Source: Lycocorax pyrrhopterus obiensis (taxonomy: Eukaryota > Chordata > Aves > Passeriformes > Paradisaeidae). Taken from it: a DNA stretch of 64,000 nt. The stretch covers positions 4,878,924 through 4,942,923 of the forward strand of contig JACSVZ010000027.1 in assembly GCA_014706295.1 (NCBI GenBank), given 5' to 3'. The position numbers and the translations under genes are program-made. This document shows, piece by piece, positions 39,860 to 52,246 of the stretch (positions are counted from its first letter, which is position 1; each line of letters begins with the position of its first letter). The notes beneath the pieces are model-generated. The model did not search any database, was not told the origin of the DNA, and saw only the letters and a program-made list of their open reading frames with translations.

Positions 39860-41635
39860 ACGCCCCAGCTCCGCCCCCCGATCTCCGGGGGAGGGAAACT
39901 GAGGCAAGGAGGTGAGATCGGCCCCGGCTGACCCACTGACCGCCCCCTCCAAGCTCTCGGGACCCCTCGGTGGCCCCCGCCCCGCGTGGTCACCCGAGCC
40001 ACGCCCTGTCCCCACGCCGTGCCGCCCTCGACCCCGAGCACTCCGAGCGTCCCCGTGGAGCTGGGGACACCCCTGGGGGATGGTCCCTAGGGGCTGCCCC
40101 TTCTCCCTGCCTCAGTTTCCCCTCCCACGAGGGACCACACTTTGGGACAGCCCAGGTGACACCCACGTGGCCAAGCGTCCATCGCGGTCAACCGTGGGTC
40201 CGCGGGATGGGATGTCACAGCTGGTGGCAAAGGCCACAGCGACAACGGGGCACCCGCAGGTGCCACCGCGGGCATGGCCGGGCCATGCCAAAGAGCCGTC
40301 CCCAGGGGGCTGAGCACCGGCGGGCTCATGGCATGGGGACACGCGGCTGCGCCCGCTCCGTCGCCTGCCATCTCCGTCAGCCTCGGCGGGGACAGCAGGA
40401 CGCGATGGCAAGTGACAGGCGCCGCCAGCGCCGGGGGTGAGCGAAGGACGCGGGGACGGGGGAGGGGGACACGGACACACAGGCGTAGAGCAGCCCGGGG
40501 CTGCTCCCAGTGCCGCCCGCCACAGCGGTTCGGTGGCCCCGGGTGACAACACCGAGGTGGCATCAACCTCGGTGGCACCTGTGAGGTCCATAGGGTCACG
40601 ATGCCCCCTGCCCCCGAAAGAACACCCTGGGAGTGCATCCCCTCATCCCCTTCCCGCCTGCACAATAGCCCCAAACCCCAGGGGACACGCGGGGGACAAG
40701 CCCCACCCCCGCCCCAGAAGAGGGGGGACCAAGGGGACTCTTGACAGCCATCGATCGCCCCCACATGTCCCCTGGCTCCCGCAGAGGCTTTAATCAGCGA
40801 GCAGAAATCAATTAGCTGCCTTTAAGGAGGCAATTATTCCTGGGGGCTTAACAAGGCTGGGGAGGGGGAGAGTATTTTGGGATGGGGGTGTTGCCAGCAC
40901 CGTATGCCCCCCTCAAAGTTGTCACCATTATGTCACCAGCTGCTTCCCTGATTCTTTTCTCCATCATTTTTGTCACCCCCCCCCACCCCCCCCATTCCTC
41001 ATTATCTTTCTGTTTTAACAAGTGCCTAAAAATACGCCTCGCGAGGTCACGGGCTGCGTGAGTCACCACCAGCACGGGGACGGGGTAGCCCGGGTGGGCA
41101 GGGGGCTCTGCATGGGGACAGGGTGGCCATGGTGGGGACACAGAGGGAGGACAGGCCCGCCCTGGTTGCATCAGGGCACTTGTCTCACCTGGAGGGTCAG
41201 GGGACATCCCTGGTCCTGGCTACTGCATCCTCATGGTAGGGACACGGCCCCAGGTCACCTTGTTGCCACAGAACATTGTGTCCCCATGGCATGGCCACTA
41301 CCCCAGGCCACTGCGTCACCCTGGGCCGCCCTGTCCCCATGGCACGGCCACCAACCTTGGCCATCATGTCCCCATGCTGTGGCCCTACAGGCTGGCTGCA
41401 GAGCCAGGACAGCTTCAACACTGCCCTGGGACAGCAGCACTGTATGAGGGGGTACAACACCCCAGGGGACACCAGCTGGAGCCCCTGAGGTGCTCCCTGT
41501 CCCCAGGCCCTGCATGGGGAGGGGGTGCAGTGCAGCCCCTCAAACCAGCTCCATCCACCTGGACACAGGGAACGGATCGGCAAAGCTCCAAAGGGCCGCA
41601 TTTGGGAGTGCAGGAGTTGGGAAAGGGACAAAGCT
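39860..41635. other. C1QL1 upstream spacer (proximal)
   Basis: No gene recognised. The stretch 40788-40856 (CTTTAATCAGCGAGCAGAAA, CAATTAGCTGCCTTTAAGG, CAATTATTCC) is non-repetitive with several TAAT cores and is a candidate conserved element. The rest is GC-rich unique sequence. Confidence 0.45.
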
Positions 41636-41639
41636 GGGA

Positions 41640-41910
41640 GGTGGCCACAGTAGTGGCAGCAGTGGCTGCAGTGGTTGTGGTGGTGGCCACAGTGGCTGTG
41701 GTGGCAGTGGTGGCTGCAGTGCTTGTGGCTGTTGCGGTGGTGGCTGCAGTGGTGGCTGCAGTGGCCGTCACAGCTTCGGTGGATGCAGTGATGGTGGCAG
41801 GAGTGGCTGTGGTGGCTGCAGTGGTTGTGGTGACAGCAGTGGCAGCGGTGGCTGCAGCTGTTGCGGCGGTGGCTGCGGCGGTGGCGGTGGCTGCGGCTCC
41901 GCTCGACGCC
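41640..41910. repeat. GTGGCTGCA minisatellite
   Basis: Imperfect 9- and 12-bp units such as GTGGCTGCAGTGGTGGCTGC and GTGGTTGTGGTG. Open on both strands because of the triplet structure. No protein is inferred. Confidence 0.88.
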
Positions 41911-42599
41911 CGCCGCTCCTCTGCAAAGGTTAAGCAAACAGCAGCTCCCGTAGAATCGATGCCGGCCGAGCCCTCGGCTGTTTGCTTTGGCAGCGCGGCG
42001 CGGGGGCGGGCGGGCCGTGCTCGGGATGCCGGCAGCCGGGAGGGGGACGGTCAATGCTCCAGGGGCGCAGGTTTGGCCGGGGGGTGGCTGTGCCCTCCCA
42101 CCTTCCACTTGCTGTGGAACTCGTGGAGGAGGATTTGGGGAAGAGCGAGGGTGGCCAGGGGGCTCATGGGGCCGGCGCTGTGCCGTGCCTCTGTTTCCCC
42201 TCCCAGCATTGTGGCAGACACTGCCTATAGGACCACGCTTGACCAGGGGGACAGGGACATTGTGTCCCCCACACCTGCCACCTGGTCCTGTAGCTGTGGC
42301 TCAGCCCAGGTGGGCTCAGCCCAGGAGTGGCTCAGCTGGAATTAAGACAGAGCTGGACACAACCAAGGAGCCCAATGTCGGCCCACGGTGACGAGGCTGG
42401 GGAGGGAGTGGCTGTTTGCAGACTGCCCCGAGGAGTTTGGATGCTGGCCCCCACACTCCCACTGTGTGCCCAGGATGGGATCTGGAAGGGGCCATGGGAG
42501 GGGGACGTGCAGCTGTGGGCAGGGAGGGCAGATGTGGCTCCAGCATGGATCAACGTGAGAGTGAGGGAAGGACCCATGGACCAGCCCCGAGGTGATGAC

Positions 42600-43000
42600 C
42601 CTGGAGCTGGCCAGTTGGCTGCTGCACTAGCCACAGAGCTAGCTGGTGGGTTGGCCAACTCTCTGGTGGCCTTGAAGGACAACTGTATGGCTGGTTGGTG
42701 AGCTGGGTGGTTGGTGGCCAACTGGCTCAGTGGCAGTGAGCTGGCCGGTTGGACACTTCGCCGGCTGGATGGGTAGATGGCTGGCTGGTGGGTTGGTTGG
42801 CTAGCTGGCCAGTTGGCTGGTTGATTGCCTGGCTGGCTCATTGGCTAGATGGCTGGTTAGCTGGCTGGCCAGTAGACCACCAGTCTGGTTGCCTGTCCAG
42901 CTGTCTGTCTGCCTGTCTGGCCAGCTGACCAGTTGGCTGGTGGCCAGCCAGCTGACCCACAGGCTGGCTAGCTGGCCAGACAGCTGGGTCAGCCCTGCCC
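42600..43000. repeat. TGGCTGGT minisatellite
   Basis: Degenerate tetra/octamer array of CTGG, TTGG and CTGGCTGGTTGG units over about 400 bp. Confidence 0.88.
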
Positions 43001-43179
43001 CCCGGGACAGCAGCATCCTTAGCATGTCTCAGCCCAACACCAGGCACTGTCCCTTGCCCAGCGGGGGGAGCCCGGCCGCAGGCAGCGGGGGGGGCAAGGT
43101 GCGGCTGGCACATCCCCCGTCCCTGTCCCCGTCACGCTGCCTCTCATTACGGACACGGCGGGGCCCGTCACCCTCCCAC

Positions 43180-43225
43180 CGCGCGGCAATTAAGGGCTGC
43201 CAACACCGGCAGTTAATTAGCGCCA
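43180..43225. promoter_or_regulatory. Homeodomain-type site pair
   Basis: GCAATTAAGGGC and CAGTTAATTAGCGCC lie about 20 bp apart in GC-rich DNA between two minisatellites. Candidate regulatory element only. Confidence 0.25.
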
Positions 43226-43379
43226 GCGGTGAGTGCTGGGAGGTGACGGCCGCATGGCTGGCGGAGGGAACGGGCTCGGGGACGTGTCCCCTCAGGGGGA
43301 CATGGGGTGGGAGTAGCGGGGATTTGGGCTGCTGGGACCAGCTGTGCTGTCCCGGGGGTGCCCCATGGCCGGTGGGGAC

Positions 43380-43970
43380 GGGGTGTGACACGGAGGGCGT
43401 GCGCAGTGACAGTGGGTGCCAGCCATGGGGTGGCACTGGGGAGTGTCCCGCACGGTGACGGTGTGTGGCACCCCAGGCTGTGCAGTGACGGTGACAGTGG
43501 GTGACACCGCGTGGGCCATGCAGTGACAGTGACACTGGGTGATACACTGCGGGCCGGCAGTGACGGTGACAGTGGGTGACACCCCGTGGGCCACGCAGTG
43601 ACATAGCATTGTGTGACAGCCCCAGCACCAGGCACTGACGGTGACTCTGTGTGACAATCCACGGGAGCTGCAGTGACACTGCGTGGCACCCGGCGGCCCC
43701 ACAGTGACAGTGACACCCTGTGCACTGCGCGGTGACAGTGACACCATGTGACACCCCAGGGAGCAACAGCGAAGCTGTGCAACACCGCAGGGCTGCGCAG
43801 CAGCTCCGTGTGACACGAGTGGGGCTGTGCAGCCGTGGTGACACTGTGTGACACCCCAGGGAGGCGTGCAGTGACACTGACACTGTGCCACACCCTGGGG
43901 GCCATGCAGTGAGAGTGACACCTGCGACAACAGACGCCATGCAGCGATACTGGTGACACCAGTGCCATGT
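43380..43970. repeat. GCAGTGACGGTGACA minisatellite
   Basis: Tandem units of about 30-60 bp built from GCAGTGACGGTGACAGTGGG, TGACACCCC and GGGCCA(C/T)GCAGTGAC. About 590 bp. Confidence 0.9.
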
Positions 43971-44139
43971 AGTGACACCACGCTCAGGTCCCCCGGCCTG
44001 TCCCCCCGTGTGGGTTTTGAGGCGCCCACCCAGCTCACACCTGGGGACATTCCCCACTGGGGGACATCACCCTGTACCTGCAGCCTCGTGGGGGGACATC
44101 TGCCCCCACCCTCCCCAACCCCTGCCCCAGCGGGTGTCC

Positions 44140-44400
44140 CGTGGTGGGTGCTCCAAGGAAGGGGGGCTTCAGGAATGGGCTACCCCAGGAAGGGGGTGCT
44201 CTGAGGAAGGGGTTACCCCAGGGAGGGGCTGCACCGTGGAGGGGGTGCTCCAGGGATGGGGTGCTCCAAGAAAGGGAGGTTTCAGGAATAGGGTGCACTG
44301 GGGAAGGGGATGCTCTGAGGAAGGGGTGCAGTGGAGAGGGGGTGCCCCAGGAAGGGGGTGCACCGGGGAAGGAAGTGCTCCAGGTAGGGCTGCTCCGGTT
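44140..44400. repeat. GGAAGGGGGTGCTCC minisatellite
   Basis: Units of about 20-36 bp on the theme GAGGAAGGGGGTGC(T/A)CC. Ends near 44400. Confidence 0.9.
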
Positions 44401-45179
44401 CGTAAAGGGGTGCAGGAGCAGGGGGTGCAGCAGGAGGAGCGTCCGTCTGTCACGAGCCCCCGCCAGCCGCAGCAGAATCGATCCGGCCGCCAATTTGCAC
44501 AGTCAAATATTTGGCTTCGCGGCGCGGGGCCGGCTCTGCTCGAGCCGCCCCGGTGGGCGCGGGCCCGCGGTGACGGTGGCGGCTGCTCCGCGATCGATGG
44601 CGGGACGTGCGGCGTCCTGGGGCGGCCTCAGCGCGCGGGACCGGGGCTGGGCCGGGGCTGGGGCCGTGCTGCAGCACCCACGATCCTCCATCAGCACCCA
44701 CGGGCCCTGAGAGCCCATGTGGAGCCCGCTCAGGGGGCAGCACCCATGCCACGAGCGCAGGGTCTCAGCCGGGCCCCCTCCATGGCCACTGACGGCCGAT
44801 GCCACCCAGCCCAGGGAGCTGAGCCATCTGTCATCGGCAGGGGATGGCTGAGGCTGAGCCATGCGGTCACTGCCACGGCCACAGGTGGCCATGGGCTTGT
44901 CCCCGAAGGGGTTTGGCTGGGGCATAGGGTGGGCAGGAGTGGGACTGGGGGTGCTGAGGCAATCCTGGGGCAGCTCTCACGGATGGGCACCGCACAGCTC
45001 CCGTGGGCACAACTCCGTGGCCGAGCTCCAGAGCCCTTCCCCCGTGGGTGCCAACGCCTGGGCCCGCAGCCCACGCAGGGGGCTCAGCCCCCCGCTCAGC
45101 TCAGAGCCCCCCACACCAGGCTCCCCCGGCCACGCCAGCGCGATGGGCAGCCCTGTGCCTCACCATGCCCCTGGAACCG

Positions 45180-45430
45180 CTCGCTCCCTCGGCCCCGCTA
45201 AACTCGTTAGCGGCGGGCGAACGTCAGCCGGGCGGCAGCGAAGCGCCAAATGCGATTACGGCCCCGTCTCGCTCCCTGCTTCCGCCCCCGGCCCCATTTA
45301 TCGCGGAGGCGGGCGGGAGGGAGGCGGAACCGGTGCTTATCTCGGCCGAGAAATCCCGCTCCGGCCCTGATTTATGGCTGGCTGCGAGGGACTCCAGCAG
45401 CACCGCGCAATTACGGAGCATTTAGAGCAG
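45180..45430. promoter_or_regulatory. CpG-rich non-repetitive island with AT-rich cores
   Basis: CpG-rich sequence with CTCGTTAGCGG, CAAATGCGATTACGG, CCCATTTATCG, CTGATTTATGG and GCAATTACGG. It contains no exon and no repeat. It could be a distal promoter or enhancer. Inference only. Confidence 0.3.
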
Positions 45431-46165
45431 GGGTGGGGCAGCGCTCGGGTACGGCTCCCCCAGCACGGCTGGAAGAGTTGGGGTAGCCAGGTGGGCGCTC
45501 CAGCTCAGGGATGCTCCCTGGGACTGCACAGGGACCACCAGGTCTCTCCAGGTGGGTGAGACATGGCACCTGCAGGTGCACAGTGAGGCTCAGGGGAGGA
45601 TGGGGGTGGAAGAGTGCCCAGCCCCAAAAAGGAGCACGTACTGGCTGGGGACACCCTGGGAAGGTCCCAGTGCCTAAAGGATGGCACAGGGGATAGGCAG
45701 GACACTGCCTCCAAGGACCAAGCCCAGGCAGGAGGGTGGGAGCATCCTGGAGGATCCCAGGGATCACTGTGAGCAGGGAGAAGGTGGCCAGGGGCTGGCA
45801 GCATCCACCTTTCTCAAAGTGTGGGGACAAGGGGTGGCAGTGGGGACAGGGGTACCCCAGAGGGAACGTGCTGGCCACTGAGAACCACAGCAGGTCCAGG
45901 ATCACATCCCGGGAAGCCAGACCCACCCCGTGGGGTGCCCAGAGCCAACACTGAGCCACAGCCTCCCAGGGAAGATCACAGCAGGGCTGATGCAGCTCCT
46001 GGAGCAGCTCAGGGATGTTTACCAGGAAAAGCAGGAGCGCCCGGCAGCTCTTCCTGCGTGTGCTGAACTTTACAGAGCGCAGCCGTGCCCCGGCATAGGA
46101 ACAACCTGGGAGCGGGCCGGGAAGAGCCGCGGGAGCAGCCGTGGGATGCGGAGCAGCTGCTGTTC
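45431..46165. other. Spacer before DCAKD 3' end
   Basis: Nothing recognisable: no exon, no known transposon and no clear tandem array. Confidence 0.5.
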
Positions 46166-46170
46166 AGTGT

Positions 46171-46176
46171 TTTATT
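46171..46176 (-). terminator. DCAKD poly(A) signal
   Basis: AATAAA on the minus strand 764 bp after the DCAKD stop codon. The 3'UTR therefore spans about 46150-46939. Confidence 0.7.
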
Positions 46177-46603
46177 AAAACAAAAGCGAAGACCCAGCAC
46201 CCGCCTCGCCCAGGCTCAGCTCTCCCACCGGGAAACCGCCACTGAAGGAAGCTCAAACAGCAGGAAATGAGTTTGAACGAGGTAGAGCCCAGGTCTCAGA
46301 CTACTCCAGGGTGGATCAGACCCTTGCATCCAAAGCCAAAGGTGACCCACAAGTGATGGCCACAGAAACAGAGGGCAGGAGGGAGGAGCAGCCAGCTGAA
46401 CATTCGATCCAAGTGAACGAGGTGCTGTCCTCCCCCTTGCTGATTTAACAGGTTTCCATTAAATCAACATGAAAGAGGGGAAATCCCAAGTGTAAATTTG
46501 GATTAGGAGGGCTGAGCTACAAGGAATCACCCAGGGGACACTGGAGGCGGTGACAGGTACTGAGAAGCCACCCAGCCCCAGGGAGGAGATTGTCCTGGAA
46601 GAC

Positions 46604-46676
46604 ATTAAAGTGAGATTATACCCGATTAAAGTGAAATTGTACCCGATTAAAGTGAGATTGTTCCAGATTAAAGTGC
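46604..46676. repeat. 21-bp tandem repeat in DCAKD 3'UTR
   Basis: Three and a half units start at 46604, 46625, 46646 and 46667, each ATTAAAGTGA(G/A)ATT followed by (A/G)TACCCG or a variant. Confidence 0.93.
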
Positions 46677-46939
46677 CTCAACTCATTGAAGTCCCACAAC
46701 AGAGACCCACGTGGGGACAAGGGCCTCATCCCACAGGCACGGCTGATGGGTGAGAACCTGAGCAGGGAGAATGTGCCTGAAAAAACCTCTGGCTGTGTTC
46801 ACCTTGGGAAGTGTGCAAGGAGACACCTCATACCGCTGTCTGCATTCAGCTGGCAAAGCTCATTAACAGAGGTGGCCTTTCACTGCCCTTTTCAAACTGG
46901 GAAATTCAGGCCCTTTCCCTGACTAAGAGAAAAGGTGAA

Positions 46940-49900
46940 TTAAGAGATGAAATGCCGGAGGAGGAGGAACACCAGCCCTCCGAGCCCGGCGACAGCCGTG
47001 CCCACCGCCAGCCGTGCCCAGAGGAAATCCAGGGAATCCTCGAGGCGGGCGTGCAGCCGCAGGACCTGCCGGCGCGTGCTCTCCCACTCCCCGGAGTTGT
47101 CGATGACGTGCGTCGCCCACTTGCGCTTCTCGTCCAGGGGCAGCTGGGAGCTGATCCGAGCTTCGGCCTCGGCCGCGTCCAACCCGCTCCTCTTCATCAG
47201 CCGCGCCAGCTGCGTCGGGGGGTCACTGCCGGGCGGAGCACGGGGTTGAGCTGGGAGTGGGAGGGAACGGGGGATCTGCCTTCCTCGGGCACCAGGGGGA
47301 ATCACTGGGATAAAACGGGAGTGAGAGAGGTGGCCCCTGTCATTTCTGACACAGTCAGCCTGCATTTGGATCAGCAGAGCCACCGCTGCCTGGGCTTTTC
47401 TCAGCATTCCCACACTGTAACAGTGCCCCAGATCCTGCCCTGATGGAGCACGGGTTGTGGAAGGCCCAAAGGCAGCGATTTCCCTTCTGTGATGGTGCCA
47501 GATTCCAGGGAAAGCTCAGGAAGGCCCTCATGCACTAATAAGGCAGCGTTGCTTCTCTCAGTGGGGTCTGCACCAGGGCTGTGGCTGAACCTTCACCAGA
47601 GTGGAGGCACATGATGATCCCCTCTGAGAGAGGTGATCTTATCTGGCATTCTCCCTGTCCTCATGGCTCCCAGAGCACTTACCAATAAACCAGCACCGTG
47701 TATTTCATAAACCTGGTCAATCCGCGGGTCTCGAAGAGCAGAGGGATGTCGAGGATCACGTAGCGGTAGCCTGTGGAAATGGCAACATTCCCCAAAAAAG
47801 GGAACAGTGTTAACCCCCATTCCCAAATTCCTCATGCTGCACACACACCATGGCCAGGAAAAGCAAAGCAAGCAGGAGCTCTACAGCTCCACAATTACAG
47901 CTGAGCAGAGCAGAGCCCCTGGCCCTCCTCCCTCTCACAGGGAGGAAATGGTTTCATTCCAAGTTTCCAGAGCAAAAAAAAACCAACCCTAACCTAGCTG
48001 CTCTCAGACCAAAGGTGAAACTGCAGAAATATAATGAGGAGCTGAAATGAGAGCAGCAGTGCCTGGCTGGCAAGAGCGGCAGCCATGCGCCGTGCCGGCC
48101 TCTCCCGGGAAGCAGTGCCCACAGCAGGATCTGCTTTCCACTCCTTCTCTTGTCCAAGACTTCGCCAGGCTGCAGCCATCTGAGCCAACATTTCCCAGCT
48201 CAGCTCTCCTCCCTTCATGAAAAGCTTTGGCTAAACAGCTGCATTTTATCAAGGGGAGCAAGGAAATCCTTGCAGACCTCTTGCAGCTGTGACACTGAAA
48301 CGCGGGGGGAGCCTCCAGGCACAGCCCAGGGGCCGAACCCTCACCAAAACTGGCTGAGTTTGGTTTAAAACCTCTGTCATCACAGGGAGCAGGGCTTGTC
48401 ACAGTCAATCGCTGTCCCCCTGGTTCTCCCTGTGCCTCTGCCCTTGGCCAGCGTTTGGCAAGGTGGGAGATGCTCTGCTGAGCCTGGGGGAAAGGGCAAG
48501 GGCAGGAGAAAGCTCCAAGTCAGGACTTCATTCCCCTATGTGTCCCCAGCCAAGGAGACATCTCCAGGTTTGTTGGTGTCCCCTCTTTATGACCCCCCTT
48601 AAACCGAGCTGCCCACAGCAAGCAATGCCTCGACAAAGACATCATCATCCAAGGAGCCACCATTCCACCAGCATCTCCGCCCTGAGAGGCTTCTCGCTGC
48701 CCTCGGATTTGATCGATCAGAGCTTTCCTTACACAGCGATCCTCAGAGACAACATCCAGCTATCCCAAATCATTAAATCCTGACTAATGAGGACAAAGCA
48801 GCCTGCTGAAGCCACACAGCGCTCTCGCCGAGGGCCAGGACAGCATCCGCCTCCTGAGCCCACAGCCCCGAGTTCAAGACTCCATCTCCGGCTCCTGGCA
48901 TTCCTGCCTGTTGCTTCCTTTGTGCTTCCTCCTCCTCACCCTGCAGCAGAGCTCGGCCCCGCGGTGCCCCGGCCTGTTCAGCTCTCACAGGGCTCAGCTC
49001 TGATAAGCACCACGAATCCAGACTGACTCTATTAAGGCATCCGTCTGTCTACACGGAGACCTCTGGAACAGCTGGTGATCTTATCTGGCATTTCCCCAGC
49101 CCGGCCTGACAGCTGCATTTGTTCCATTTATCAGGGGGAACGTGGGACTTTGGAAACCACAGCTGTCAGCCCATTCCTCACCTTATTGACACTCAAAGGG
49201 CTCCACAGCTTCCAGTGAAGCTGGAGCAGGCTGGGGGCAGAGAGGGACATTTGGCCATTTTGGGAGTGTGACATTATCTGGTGGGTAATCTCTGCAAAGC
49301 TGCTCCCAGGCCCTACAGATACACTTTAAACCGCAGAGGAAAGCGGTGAAGGGCAGCAGTGAAAGGCAGGAGTGAATCAGGAATGAATCCTCCAAACAGA
49401 CACCAAAGGCCACCGGAGGCAGAGCACAAAGGCTGTCACTCAACGTCCCTTCCCTTTCTCTGTTGTCCCTGTTCCTCTCCCCACATTCAAACCAAAGGTA
49501 GAGGGAGCAGGGATGGCTCCTGCCCAAGCAGAAGTCCTGGCAGGCCGGACATGGCCTCTTACCGAGCACAAAGTACTTCAGGACCTGCTTCAGCATCTCC
49601 TTCAGAATCTCAGGGTGGGTGATGGAGTTCAGCAGCCTCCGTTTCTCCGGCTGAGAGAAGATAATGTTTCCAAGAGCCTCACGATTTATCTCGCCATTCT
49701 CCAGGAGGATCTCGGTGCCAAAGTGCTGCAGGATCTGCTGATGGGCCTTGGAGTGGGGCTGCACCACTGAGAACATCAAACAGCCGGGGGTGAGAGCCGG
49801 TTTTACAGCACAGTCGGTGTTTGCATCAGCAATCGCCCTCAGATGGGGTTTGCTCATTAACTGACGGAGCTGATGCTCCCCGTGGCAGCACATCTGCCTC

Positions 49901-51882
49901 CAGCTCATCTGTCCCGGCACCACAGCTGCACGGCCTGGCAGCTCCTGCCAGAACAGCCCTGCCAGCCCAAGGTCCCTTTGAGGGCTGACACCTGGGAGAT
50001 CGAAGTCCTGCAGACATTAATTCAGCACCACAACCCTCCCGGCACGTGCTGCTGCTCGGGGTGACAAGTCAGCAGGGCGGGCAGGAGGACACGGTGATGG
50101 CCACACGCCAAGGCAGGGGCAGCAACTGGGCTGAGACAATTCCCACCAGGGATCGAGCAGGGAGATCCTAAAGGGACCAGGACCAGCCAAAAACTTCAGC
50201 ACTACGTGGATACTCACTGCTGCAACTTGGCTCTGGCTGCTGCTGAGGTGTTTTTTTTTTACTGTCTTTCACGTCAGTCACTAAATTCTTCAGGAAAATG
50301 AACACAAAAACCTTCTAAAAGCTCAATCCCCAATCAGCCCTTGCAGGGGCTCTGACGTTACAGGAGTGTATAACTTTAAAGCCACCAAAAAAAAATCCCC
50401 AACAAAAGGGATGAAGCAATAAAACCATAATTAAGCTCCAGCTGAGGGTAACCACAGCGAAGGACAGACCGCAGATAATCATCTCTCCCAAATCCAGGAA
50501 CATTGCCACAGGTTGTAACCTCAGACCAACCTCATAAAAGTCTTTAAGACCAATTTTTTTCTCCCGTGGAATATCACATGGACGCAGTTTCAGGACGGGT
50601 GAAATCCATATAGTAAACAAACACATATAAAAAAGGAATTGGTGGAAAATAAAGTGATTGGCAGAAAACTTCCACAGAGTATCTGTGGTGTTTTCCTACC
50701 GTCTCCGAGGGCTTTTAGCACCTCCAGCAAATTTCCTGCACCTCCAGGGGAATTACAGTGCAATAAAATGTTAAAGCATCACAGCTTTGAGTGGCTACAC
50801 AGTAAGTTCTTCACCAAACAGAAAAGCTCAGGCACTTCTAAATGTGCACCACGGCTCAGCCACAGACCCCAAACCTGCTGCATGCAGGATCCACAGCCCT
50901 CAGAATCCCAGACTGGTTGGGGAAAAAGAGCATCCAGTCCCACCCCTGCCATGGGCAGGGACACCTTCCACTACTCCAGGTTGCTCCGAGCCCCATCCAA
51001 CCTGGCCTTGGACATTTCCAGGGATCCAGGGGCAGCCACAGCTACTCTGGACAACCTCTGCTCTCCTCGTTATCCTGGTGGGGTGAAGGGATTAACATCT
51101 CACAGGTAATCAGGGAAAACAAGGTCTGCTCCAGTCCTACTGAGGCAACAGAGCTGGGATCCTGGGTCTTTTCTCCAGCCCGAGCAGCACGTTTTGAGAG
51201 CAGCAAGAGGCACGTGTGCAGTGCAGGAGCACGGACCAAATTCCCCCTGGCCTGGGATCTCTGGAGTCTCTTTTTTTTTTTTGAGCACAACAAATTTGTG
51301 GTCTGATCTCTCAGGATCAGCAGACAAACGACATCCAGCACAGAGGGGCATTCTCTTTCAGCTGTGTTAGTGATCCCACCCAACGTAACTGAGCGACAGG
51401 ATGGGTGTCCTAGGGCTCAGAGGGCATATCAGATTAGCCAAGGGATCCCACTTTACAGGGAACCACATTTATTTTTGCCCAGACTTGGCTTTCAAAGCTG
51501 GGAAGCATCACACTTCAGGGGAGGAAAACTCAGAGCACAGTCTCCCCAGGGTGTTTATTAGGTCATGATCTTCTTCTTTTCTTTATTAAAAATATATCCT
51601 AGCTCCAATCCCGCCCCCGGGGCAGCTGCTCCGCAGCCTCGCGGACTGGGAAGCGGGAGGGAAACGCTTCTCCGATGTACCCAGAGCACCCTCTGCCGTC
51701 AGCGCTTCCCGGCAGCGATCCCGGTTGTCAGGGGAACCTCAGGGAGCAGGACCAGCTCTGGAAAACTCACCCTGCCTGGCAATAACATCGGCATCGATCA
51801 CGGCACAGCCCAGCTCCCGCAGCACGGCCACCACCGTGCTCTTCCCCGACGCGATCCCACCCGAGAGTCCCACCAGGAACAT
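46940..51882 (-). CDS. DCAKD: DCAKD, dephospho-CoA kinase domain protein (complete, 4 coding exons)
   Basis: DCAKD has the CoaE dephospho-CoA kinase fold (ATP-dependent phosphorylation of dephospho-CoA to CoA); in vertebrates COASY also does this step, and the DCAKD role is less defined. Exons: 51771-51882, 49563-49766, 47683-47770 and 46940-47225 (112, 204, 88 and 286 nt). Phases close exactly to 229 aa (human 231). The product opens [16 protein letters not shown] with the Walker A P-loop GGIASGKS, then [10 protein letters not shown]. Exon 2 encodes [18 protein letters not shown] and SITHPEI. Exon 3 has [14 protein letters not shown], the conserved CoaE segment. Exon 4 has [24 protein letters not shown] and VIDNSGEW, then a hydrophobic C-terminal helix ([18 protein letters not shown]) as in mammals. 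A noncoding first exon is indicated by a GTGAGT donor at 55073-55078. Confidence 0.97.
50899..51068 (-). mobile_element. CR1 LINE 3'-end fragment
   Basis: Complement of the CR1 3' end: CCTGCCATGGGCAGGGACACC, CCAACCTGGCCTTGGACA and TTCCAGGGATCCAGGGGC in the usual order. In DCAKD intron 1. Confidence 0.9.
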
Positions 51883-52246
51883 CGTGCTCTGGAAGGGAAA
51901 GAGAAGAGCTGGAGAACGTGCCAGGACAGGGCCATTTTGTTCATGCTGAGCACATCAAATATTTAGCCCCAAACAGGCAACTTCATTCGAAGCTCATTTT
52001 CATACTTTCTCAGGGCATCACTGAGACATCAGCAGGATTCTGGCACCCTCTGAGCTGGGTATCTCTGTTTCACAGGCTGGAGGACAGTGTTGGATTAAAT
52101 GAGGCTTTTCTGGACCCCCCCTAACTCTGGATGTGCCACTTGAGCCAGCCCTAAGTTCCTCCATCTGGCTTATCTGCAGCTCCAGCAACTCATTCCCCTT
52201 TAGCATCTCCAGCCATCAAACCAGAGTCCCATCTACAGCACCCTGA

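Noticed and set aside
41197..42345. Val/Ala-rich and His-rich open frames (303-370 aa)
   Set aside because: Produced by the GTGGCTGCA triplet minisatellite, open on both strands at once.
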